DNA of 6,551 nucleotides from Candidatus Yanofskybacteria bacterium RIFOXYD1_FULL_42_10 (GTDB lineage: Bacteria; Patescibacteriota; Minisyncoccia; 2-02-FULL-40-12; GWA2-44-9). The stretch is from positions 3,267-9,817 of the forward strand of contig MGLG01000029.1 of assembly GCA_001795975.1 (NCBI GenBank). The letters run 5' to 3'. A model generated the notes under the pieces. It was given only the letters and a program-made list of their open reading frames with translations, was not told where the DNA came from and did not search any database. Positions 1 through 4,139 of the stretch are shown piece by piece. How positions within the stretch are numbered: the stretch's first letter is position 1; every line of letters begins with the position of its first letter. Position numbers and translations under genes: made by a program.

Positions 1-2
1 AT

Positions 3-1466
3 TTAAAAATTATTGTCGTAATAAACAAAATTGATAAACCCGGAGCGGATATCAAAAGAACGATTGATGAAATATCAAATCTTTTCTTGGGTCTTGCTCA
101 AGAAGAGCATCATTTGGATTTTCCGACAATCTATGCGATCGGCCGCGAGGGGAAATCGTGGAATCATGTCCCGTCTGAAACGGAAAAGTCGCAGCCGGCT
201 GATCTCAAATCGTTATTTGAAAAGATTATTGAATATATTCCGGCTCCGGAAATTGATATCGATGCGCCTCTTCAGCTTTTGGTGGCCAATCTTGATTATG
301 ATGATTTTCAGGGCAAGTACACAATCGGCAGAATCGCCAGAGGGAAAATGAAAAAAGGGCAATCAATAACAACCATAAATCCGGCGGGAGAGAAAGGGGT
401 TGGGAGGATTGAAAAAATTTTTACCTTTGACGGTTTGCAAAGAACCGAGAGAGAAGAAGCTGATGGCGGGGATATTGCGGCTATTACCGGGGTGCCTGAT
501 TCGTGCATCGGCATGACTATCGCTGATGTCGGCAATCCCGAGGCGCTTCCGATGACAATGATTGAAGAACCGACTTTGAGAATAAAGATCGGACCGAACA
601 CTTCTCCGTTCAAAGGAAAAGAGGGAACCCGTTTTACTTCAAGACAGATCGCCGAAAGATTGCATCGCGAGCTTGAAACCAATGTCGGCATGAAAATGGA
701 AGAACTCGGCGGCACTGATTTTTTGGTTTCGGGAAGAGGGGAATTGCATTTATCAATTTTGATTGAAACCTTGCGCAGGGAAGGATTTGAATTGGAAATT
801 TCAAAACCGGAAGTTATCATCAAAGAAGCCAATGGTGTGAAGACAGAACCGTTTGAAGAAATAACCGTTGATGTTCCCGAAGAATATGTCGGCGTTATTA
901 CGACCGAATTTGGCAAAAGAAAAGCCGAGCTGATTAATTTGATAAATCACAATAACGGCTATGCGCGTCTTGTTTATCATATCAACACCAGGGGGTTTCT
1001 CGGATTAAGAAATATTTTAGTTACCGATACCAAGGGAACCGCGGTGATAAACAGCGTTTTGTTGGGCTACAAGGAAATGGCGGGACAACTGCCGAGATCG
1101 CGAAACGGCGCCCTGATTGCCTCGGAAACCGGCAAGGCGGTGGCATTTGGTTTGGAAGTTGCGCAGGGCAGGGGAACGGTATTTATTGATCCGATAACAC
1201 AGGTTTATGAAGGAATGATTATCGGATTGAACGGCCGCAAAGAAGATATTGAAATAAATGTCTGCAAGGGCAAACAGCTTACCAATATGAGATCCAAATC
1301 TTCCGATGGAACCATTATTCTGACTCCGCCTGTTATTTTTACGCTTGAACAAGCGCTTGATTTTATTGAAGACGACGAGCTTCTTGAGATTACCCCGCAA
1401 TCAATCCGTTTAAGAAAAAAGTTTCTTAGTAAAACGGAGAGGGATAAGAATAAAAGAAAAGAGTAA
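3..1466 (+). CDS. typA: Translational GTPase TypA/BipA, 5'-truncated by the window edge
   Basis: TypA/BipA is a ribosome-binding GTPase of the EF-G family, linked to ribosome assembly and stress or cold adaptation. The open frame runs in from the left edge with codons starting at position 3. The ATG at 87 is internal, because conserved GTPase sequence lies upstream of it. The first visible residues carry the G4 motif NKID (24-35) followed by the usual KPGA. About 487 residues are present against roughly 600 in the family, so about 120 residues with the P-loop and the switch regions lie outside the window. Next come the EF-Tu-like domain II, the EF-G-like domains (GRGELHLSILIETLRREGFE is typical), and the TypA-specific C-terminal domain with NGALIASETGKAVAFGLE, VYEGMIIG, KGKQLTNMR and the closing SIRLRKKFL. 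The G5 region reads YAIGREG where many relatives have a Ser-Ala pair. A strong hairpin terminator follows the stop. Family assignment is very secure. Confidence 0.97.
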   Translation, partial: LKIIVVINKIDKPGADIKRTIDEISNLFLGLAQEEHHLDFPTIYAIGREGKSWNHVPSETEKSQPADLKSLFEKIIEYIPAPEIDIDAPLQLLVANLDYDDFQGKYTIGRIARGKMKKGQSITTINPAGEKGVGRIEKIFTFDGLQRTEREEADGGDIAAITGVPDSCIGMTIADVGNPEALPMTMIEEPTLRIKIGPNTSPFKGKEGTRFTSRQIAERLHRELETNVGMKMEELGGTDFLVSGRGELHLSILIETLRREGFELEISKPEVIIKEANGVKTEPFEEITVDVPEEYVGVITTEFGKRKAELINLINHNNGYARLVYHINTRGFLGLRNILVTDTKGTAVINSVLLGYKEMAGQLPRSRNGALIASETGKAVAFGLEVAQGRGTVFIDPITQVYEGMIIGLNGRKEDIEINVCKGKQLTNMRSKSSDGTIILTPPVIFTLEQALDFIEDDELLEITPQSIRLRKKFLSKTERDKNKRKE

Positions 1467-1503
1467 TAAAACAAAAATCGCTTAAAAGCGATTTTTGTTT
1501 TAT
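1466..1503. terminator. Bidirectional hairpin terminator after typA
   Basis: An 18-bp perfect inverted repeat (1466-1483 with 1486-1503) contains the core ATCGCTT/AAGCGAT. The arms are A-rich on the left and T-rich on the right, so it gives a U-tract in either direction. It overlaps the last base of the typA stop codon. On the minus strand it lies just beyond the duplicated tRNA 3' end at 1506-1526, so it may also stop transcripts coming from the initiator tRNA and its element. Confidence 0.9.
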
Positions 1504-1505
1504 AG

Positions 1506-1526
1506 ATGTTGCGGGGGTGGGATTCG
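1506..1526 (-). repeat. Detached copy of the initiator tRNA 3' end (att-like direct repeat)
   Basis: These 21 bases are identical to 1712-1732, which covers the end of the intact initiator tRNA: T-loop from about C56, the 3' side of the T-stem, the acceptor strand, the discriminator base and three bases beyond. The copies are 206 bp apart in the same orientation. The left half of the T-arm and the rest of the tRNA are absent, so this is a tRNA fragment rather than a gene. The arrangement of intact tRNA, intervening element and duplicated 3' end is that of attL/attR sites at tRNA genes. Confidence 0.85.
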
Positions 1527-1668
1527 GCTTCAGATAAAATTTTCTTCTGAAAATTTTTCCGCAGCCCCGCCTCACGGCTGAAAATCGCCGATTGCGATTT
1601 TCAGCATCGTTCCGGCATTCTCATCCCAACGCGAATGCCTCAATGGCATTCGCTCCCTCCGTAGACAT
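1527..1668 (-). repeat. Structured tRNA-linked element, copy A
   Basis: This non-coding segment lies downstream of the initiator tRNA on the same strand and is related to copy B at 3030-3162. Shared blocks, read on the minus strand, are GAATGCCGGAACGATGCTGA (1620 to 1601), GCAATCGGCGA (1595 to 1585) and CGTGAGGC (1576 to 1569). It can fold into a 9-bp hairpin (1631-1639 with 1645-1653), a 12-bp hairpin (1577-1588 with 1594-1605) and an AT-only-but-one 9-bp hairpin (1536-1544 with 1549-1557). The hairpin arms differ from those in copy B yet still pair. Its 3' end passes directly into the tRNA fragment at 1506-1526. I do not recognise a named RNA family, and no start codon with a ribosome binding site is convincing. 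It could be a non-autonomous mobile element or a structured RNA. Confidence 0.75.
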
Positions 1669-1670
1669 AG

Positions 1671-1711
1671 TTAAAAACAAAAATACTCCTTACGGAGTAT
1701 CTTGTTTTTAA
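1671..1711 (-). terminator. Terminator of the initiator tRNA gene
   Basis: This hairpin pairs 1673-1689 with 1694-1709 (GGAGTAT/ATACTCC core, TTAC loop on the plus strand, one small internal mismatch). Read on the minus strand it starts a few bases after the tRNA 3' end and finishes in a run of T. It separates the tRNA from element copy A. Confidence 0.85.
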
Positions 1712-1714
1712 ATG

Positions 1715-1786
1715 TTGCGGGGGTGGGATTCGAACCCACGACCTCCAGGTTATGAGCCTGACGAGCTGCCGCTGCTCTACCCCGCG
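1715..1786 (-). tRNA. Initiator tRNA-Met (anticodon CAT)
   Basis: The gene gives a complete 72-nt cloverleaf read from 1786 down to 1715. It has acceptor CGCGGGG/CCCCGCA, D-arm GAGC/GCTC, anticodon stem TCAGG/CCTGG with loop CTCATAA, T-arm GTGGG-TTCGAAT-CCCAC and discriminator A. The unpaired C1·A72 is the hallmark of bacterial initiator tRNA. The anticodon stem has A29:U41 in place of the first of the usual three G:C pairs, leaving two. The D-loop is short (7 nt). CCA is not encoded; CAT follows the discriminator. A terminator lies immediately downstream and a promoter lies just upstream on the minus strand. Confidence 0.97.
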
Positions 1787-1791
1787 ATTAG

Positions 1792-1820
1792 ATTCTATAT
1801 AATTTATCTGAATTAAACAA
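1792..1820 (-). promoter_or_regulatory. Promoter of the initiator tRNA
   Basis: On the minus strand a -10 box TAGAAT (1797 to 1792) sits 17 bases from a weak -35 box TTGTTT (1820 to 1815). The -10 ends 5 bases before the first tRNA nucleotide, so transcription would start almost at the mature 5' end. This is a pattern match only. Confidence 0.5.
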
Positions 1821-1829
1821 GTGATTAGG

Positions 1830-1857
1830 TTGACAACTCATTCAATAGTTGTATTCT
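1830..1857 (+). promoter_or_regulatory. Sigma70-type promoter for the 85-aa gene
   Basis: A perfect -35 hexamer TTGACA (1830-1835) and a -10-like TATTCT (1852-1857) are separated by 16 bases. The predicted start near 1864 leaves a leader of about 28 nt before the ATG at 1892. It is divergent from the initiator tRNA promoter; their -35 boxes are only about 10 bp apart. Confidence 0.65.
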
Positions 1858-1891
1858 ATGCTTATCTTTAACAATCAAAAGAGGAAAGAAC

Positions 1892-2149
1892 ATGGAAATC
1901 AAATTGGAAGATGAACACGCGCGCAAAGTGTGCGGGCTTGGCAATGGAGTTTTTGTTTGCAGTTTCTTAGCCATCAGTTCGGACGGTTTTGAATGTTTAA
2001 GAGGAAGCGATGCGGAGGAAATAATTTATTTAAGGCGTTTGAATGATGAAATGAACGCCTTGGGAATTAATTGTTCCGGTCCGCCGAATTTTGTACTTAC
2101 CCCGGATTTTGTAGCTTCCAAAAAAGAAGACGATAACCGTAAAAGATAA
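1892..2149 (+). CDS. Orphan 85-aa hypothetical protein
   Basis: I do not recognise this protein. It is probably real: it has its own promoter (TTGACA at 1830), a good Shine-Dalgarno AGAGGAAA about 4 bases before the ATG, and a hairpin terminator just after the stop. It is 85 residues long and soluble, without a signal peptide or membrane helix. The central part (residues 20-45, FVCSFLAISSDGFECLRGSD) may be strand-forming and the stretch after it (about 41-58) looks helical and charged. There are four cysteines (14, 24, 35 and 61), but their spacing is not a classical zinc knuckle. The C-terminus is a basic/acidic tail (SKKEDDNRKR). It is a one-gene transcription unit, so neighbours give no functional clue. 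Confidence 0.75.
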   Translation: MEIKLEDEHARKVCGLGNGVFVCSFLAISSDGFECLRGSDAEEIIYLRRLNDEMNALGINCSGPPNFVLTPDFVASKKEDDNRKR

Positions 2150-2153
2150 ATAG

Positions 2154-2175
2154 ACCCCGACGACCTCGGGGTTTT
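2154..2175 (+). terminator. Terminator after the 85-aa gene
   Basis: A 7-bp stem ACCCCGA/TCGGGGT (2154-2160 with 2166-2172) has loop CGACC and is followed by a TTTT run. It starts 4 bases after the stop codon. Confidence 0.88.
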
Positions 2176-2240
2176 GATTGTAAAAAAAAATAATTTTCTG
2201 TATTATTTTTCTATCGGTCTTTGATATTCAGGAGGCAATT

Positions 2241-2831
2241 ATGCGAAGGGATCATAAAATCATTAAAATAATCCAAAAACTTCAGAGAGAGGAGGGGATT
2301 TTTTTAAACCTTCAGCAAGATAAAAACAAATGCTCTCCCAAAACCATCCTGAACGCGCTAAGCAGTTTGGGGCGGCCAATCAGAAAAGACGACGAGGTTA
2401 GATTGTTTCGGCGGGCGAACGCTTTAGCTCATATTTTTTACCAAAAAAATTTTGAAGATTTGGCGTCAAATGAAGAAATTATGAGGGCGCTTATTGAAGA
2501 AGAAGGTTGCGCCACTGATGAGATTATGGCCATGAATAGTCGCGAAGCGATAAGAAAGCTTTATCGGGCGCTGGATTCCTGGCCGGTGATTCTTAGCGTT
2601 GACAATGCGTCGCATTGGATTTATGCCCGGGCTGCAAGGTCAAGTTCGGTTTTTCCGGTTGTGTGCATTACCGATTCCCAGCGGACAATAAAAAATTTAA
2701 TTCGTACGGCAACAATAGATTTAAGCGAAAAAGAACTTTTAAAACGATGGCGGGATAAAAGAGGGTGGTTTGATTCAAAACACAAAATCCGCGGCCATTA
2801 TTATGGAATTGTGGTAAAAAAAATCAGATAG
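2241..2831 (+). CDS. Small soluble C39/papain-like cysteine peptidase-type protein
   Basis: The 196-residue protein has the pattern of a C39-like (papain-fold) domain. Near the N-terminus is NKCSPKTILNALSSLG with Cys31, equivalent to the CGPAxLxMxLxxLG helix. A central WPVILSVDNASHWIYA carries His125 on the strand after 'PVI', and VVCITDSQ follows with Asp145. DLSEKELLKRW (160-170) and GHYYGIVV near the end also fit such domains. The usual Gly after the nucleophile Cys is replaced by Ser. There is no signal peptide, membrane helix or attached ABC transporter, so it would act in the cytoplasm, and its substrate is unknown. The ATG is fixed by a strong AGGAGG (2230-2235) with 5-base spacing. 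A TATTAT at 2201-2206 could be the -10, but no good -35 is seen. It is a single-gene unit with its own terminator. The gene call is firm; the fold assignment is by motif only. Confidence 0.8.
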   Translation: MRRDHKIIKIIQKLQREEGIFLNLQQDKNKCSPKTILNALSSLGRPIRKDDEVRLFRRANALAHIFYQKNFEDLASNEEIMRALIEEEGCATDEIMAMNSREAIRKLYRALDSWPVILSVDNASHWIYARAARSSSVFPVVCITDSQRTIKNLIRTATIDLSEKELLKRWRDKRGWFDSKHKIRGHYYGIVVKKIR

Positions 2832-2833
2832 CG

Positions 2834-2858
2834 AGGCCTGATGAATCCAGGCCTTTTT
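2834..2858 (+). terminator. Terminator after the C39-like gene
   Basis: A 7-bp stem AGGCCTG/CAGGCCT (2834-2840 with 2848-2854) has a 7-nt loop and is followed by a T-run (2854-2858). It lies 2 bases after the TAG stop. Confidence 0.9.
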
Positions 2859-2861
2859 GAT

Positions 2862-2890
2862 TTGAAAAAACGGCGGAAATCGTATAAGAT
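2862..2890 (+). promoter_or_regulatory. Promoter of the second tRNA
   Basis: A -35 box TTGAAA (2862-2867) and a -10 region TATAAGAT (2883-2890) are seen. Read as TAAGAT the spacer is 17; read as TATAAG it is 15. The predicted start is around 2897, about 14 nt before the tRNA 5' end at 2911. Confidence 0.6.
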
Positions 2891-2910
2891 GATTCAAGAG
2901 AGTCAATAGG

Positions 2911-2983
2911 GTCGGTGTAGCTCAACGGTTAGAGCGGAGCCCTCATAAAGCTCAGGCTGGAGGTTCGATTCCTCCCACCGACA
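2911..2983 (+). tRNA. tRNA with anticodon CAT (elongator Met, or Ile2 if lysidine-modified)
   Basis: The gene gives a 73-nt cloverleaf. It has acceptor GTCGGTG/CACCGAC, D-arm GCTC/GAGC, anticodon loop CTCATAA (CAT at 2944-2946), variable loop AGGCT, T-arm GGAGG-TTCGATT-CCTCC and discriminator A at 2983. The fully paired G1:C72 shows it is not an initiator. The innermost anticodon-stem pair is a C·A mismatch (2941/2949), so the stem has only four good pairs. From sequence alone I cannot decide between elongator Met and the AUA-reading Ile2 tRNA that needs TilS. CCA is not encoded. Confidence 0.93.
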
Positions 2984-2985
2984 CT

Positions 2986-3029
2986 AGTTAAATTATAAAA
3001 CGGCCTTGAGGCCGTTTTATAATTTAACT
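2986..3029 (+). terminator. Very long terminator hairpin after the second tRNA
   Basis: A perfect 20-bp stem (2986-3005 with 3010-3029) has GC core CGGCC/GGCCG, loop TTGA and AT-rich outer arms that supply the T-rich tail. It begins two bases beyond the discriminator and separates the tRNA from element copy B. Confidence 0.9.
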
Positions 3030-3162
3030 TAGGTGGAGCAAATCAACTGCTTGATTTGCGTGGGGAATCGAATGCCGGAACGATGCTGAGCGAGCAATCG
3101 GCGAGCAAAGTCGTGAGGCAAGCCTATGGCCGAGCGTTCGGAAGAACGCGAGAGCTGGAGGA
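3030..3162 (+). repeat. Structured tRNA-linked element, copy B
   Basis: This is the second copy of the element seen on the minus strand at 1527-1668. It shares the identical 20-nt core GAATGCCGGAACGATGCTGA (3070-3089), GCAATCGGCGA (3094-3104) and CGTGAGGC (3112-3119). Hairpin 1 is GCAAATCAA/TTGATTTGC (3038-3046 with 3051-3059), in the same place as the GC-richer hairpin of copy A. A later hairpin GCGTTC-GGAA-GAACGC (3134-3149) matches the third hairpin of copy A. GGTGG at 3032-3036 can pair with CCACC at 3171-3175 to close the whole element. The middle hairpin of copy A is not conserved as such; here CGATGCT/AGCAATCG with a bulge is possible. An open frame across it (3056-3289) has no ribosome site and is not taken as a gene. 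Confidence 0.75.
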
Positions 3163-3180
3163 GATTCCTCCCACCGACAC
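3154..3180 (+). repeat. Detached copy of the second tRNA's 3' end (att-like direct repeat)
   Basis: Positions 3163-3180 are identical (18 nt) to 2967-2984 of the intact tRNA: T-loop from G57 through the acceptor strand and discriminator. Just before this, GCTGGAGG (3154-3161) also matches tRNA sequence, with TTC of the T-loop reduced to a single A, so a T-arm-like hairpin GGAGGA/TCCTCC survives. The copies are 196 bp apart. The junction with the element falls in the T-loop, within a base of where it falls in copy A. Confidence 0.85.
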
Positions 3181-3191
3181 ACATATAAAAT

Positions 3192-3222
3192 ATAAAACCC
3201 GTTTTGGCGGGTTTTATTTTTT
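3192..3222 (+). terminator. Terminator after element copy B
   Basis: A 10-bp stem ATAAAACCCG/CGGGTTTTAT (3192-3201 with 3208-3217) has a 6-nt loop and a T-run. It sits one repeat period (about 197 bp) after the similar TATAAAAC hairpin behind the intact tRNA, which suggests that terminator and element were duplicated together. Confidence 0.88.
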
Positions 3223-3226
3223 ATTC

Positions 3227-3273
3227 GGTGGAGCTTCGTTAAGGCAGAGCGGTAGGAATCATTGCTGCCGGAA
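3227..3273 (+). repeat. Truncated third copy of the tRNA-linked element
   Basis: GGTGGAGC (3227-3234), GGAATC (3255-3260) and TGCCGGAA (3266-3273) occur in the same order as in copy B (3032, 3064 and 3073), at offsets of 195, 191 and 193 bp. That agrees with the 196-bp tRNA-tail repeat. The hairpin between the first two blocks is degenerate, and the rest of the element is missing. The remnant runs into the promoter of the next gene. Together with copy B and its terminators it fills the otherwise gene-free stretch 2984-3296. Confidence 0.55.
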
Positions 3274-3290
3274 AAATAAAATAATATAAT
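3262..3290 (+). promoter_or_regulatory. Promoter of the membrane-protein pair, pointing to a leaderless start
   Basis: A perfect TATAAT (3285-3290) has a -35-like TTGCTG (3262-3267) exactly 17 bases upstream; the -35 lies in the third element remnant. The expected start site is about 7 bases after the -10, at or next to the GTG at 3297, so the mRNA would have essentially no leader. Confidence 0.65.
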
Positions 3291-3296
3291 GAGATT

Positions 3297-3569
3297 GTGA
3301 TTAATCTCATTCCTCAATTATCCGAGATTTCTATTCTGCCGATTCTTTTTATATTTATTTTTTGTTTTTACTGGATTTATTCTTTTTTCATCGTTTATCA
3401 TCTAGTTCGTTTTGGTATAGGCACCAAGCCGAAATTCATCGCCTTTATTTTTATGATGGGCTCGCTTTTATTGTTTACAGCTTTTGTGTATGCCGCGGTT
3501 TCAACAAATTGGGAAGATTTATTGAGCAGAGTATTTGACGCCAGTTCAATATTTTTGCAGTCTTATTAA
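3297..3569 (+). CDS. Small two-helix membrane protein
   Basis: The protein has 90 residues and two clear hydrophobic helices, about residues 11-37 and 45-69, joined by a short basic loop (RFGIGTKPK). The tail (NWEDLLSRVFDASSIFLQSY) is amphipathic. I do not recognise the family. The start must be GTG at 3297: an in-frame stop lies at 3282 and there is no in-frame ATG in between. No Shine-Dalgarno is present, and the -10 TATAAT ends 6 bases before the GTG, which suggests leaderless translation. The next gene starts 3 bases after its stop, so the two membrane proteins are almost certainly co-transcribed and may act together. Confidence 0.78.
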   Translation: MINLIPQLSEISILPILFIFIFCFYWIYSFFIVYHLVRFGIGTKPKFIAFIFMMGSLLLFTAFVYAAVSTNWEDLLSRVFDASSIFLQSY

Positions 3570-3572
3570 AAA

Positions 3573-4139
3573 ATGAAATTTTTATCAGTATTTACGGAAA
3601 CAAAATACAGCTTTGAGGGCAAAGAAGCCGACGAGAAGACCGTTGCTTTGGTTTATCGTCATTGGTTTGTCATTTTCAGCACCCTGTTTGCTTTTGTGCT
3701 ATTAGCAATTATGCCTTTTGTGGTTTATGCCTTTATCCAGCCATGGCTAATCATGTGGGACTTAACCAATCTTTTCATGGTGGCTTTGCTTGTCTATTTT
3801 ATCATCTGGTGGAACGGACTTTTTTACAGAATCACTATGTATCTTCTTGACACTTGGATTATCACCGACCGCAGGATTTTGGACAATGAACAACACGGAT
3901 TTTTTAAACGCATTCTTTCAGAAATGCATTTATCCAAAATTCAGGATGTTACGGTTGAGATCAAAGGCTTAATCCCGTCTTTTCTTAATTACGGAAATGT
4001 TGAAGTGCAAACCGCCGCTACTGAAAACAAGTTTATGTTTAAACAAGTGCCTGATCCGGCTGGGTTAAAGAGTTTGCTGACAGAAGTGCATAATGACTAT
4101 GCTATTTGGCGCAAAAGAGATGGTGTGCCTACTCAATAA
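3573..4139 (+). CDS. Membrane-anchored bacterial PH-domain protein (bPH2/DUF304 type)
   Basis: The 188-residue protein has a short cytoplasmic N-terminus, two membrane helices (about residues 31-55 and 61-82), and then a bacterial PH-like domain. That domain shows the family's typical progression: the strand-and-turn ITDRRILDNEQHGFF (97-111), LSKIQDVTVE (120-129) and GLIPSFLNYGNVEVQTA (132-148). Related membrane PH proteins such as YdbS/YdbT types are envelope proteins of poorly known function. It follows the two-helix protein by 3 bases with no ribosome site of its own, so it is probably translated by coupling. Its last 11 bases (4129-4139) overlap the 3' end of convergent alr, and no terminator separates the two. 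The family call is good; the role is unknown. Confidence 0.88.
   Translation: MKFLSVFTETKYSFEGKEADEKTVALVYRHWFVIFSTLFAFVLLAIMPFVVYAFIQPWLIMWDLTNLFMVALLVYFIIWWNGLFYRITMYLLDTWIITDRRILDNEQHGFFKRILSEMHLSKIQDVTVEIKGLIPSFLNYGNVEVQTAATENKFMFKQVPDPAGLKSLLTEVHNDYAIWRKRDGVPTQ

Noticed and set aside
308..916. Long minus-strand open frame inside typA
   Set aside because: It is a shadow of the securely identified typA reading frame.
1506..1668. A second, decayed tRNA gene, tmRNA, group I intron or CRISPR-like repeat
   Set aside because: Only the tail from the T-loop onward matches a tRNA. There is no tmRNA tag frame or intron core, and the two copies are separate, unequal and lack spacers.
3227..3273. 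A 5' half of a decayed tRNA (GAGC...GAGC resembles a D-arm)
   Set aside because: The anticodon-like loop lacks the conserved U and has the wrong size. The spacing of three blocks matches element copy B at the 196-bp repeat period, which explains it better.
3056..3289. Open frame of 77 codons across element copy B
   Set aside because: It has no ribosome site, it reads through a terminator hairpin and the tRNA fragment, and its composition follows the repeat rather than a protein.
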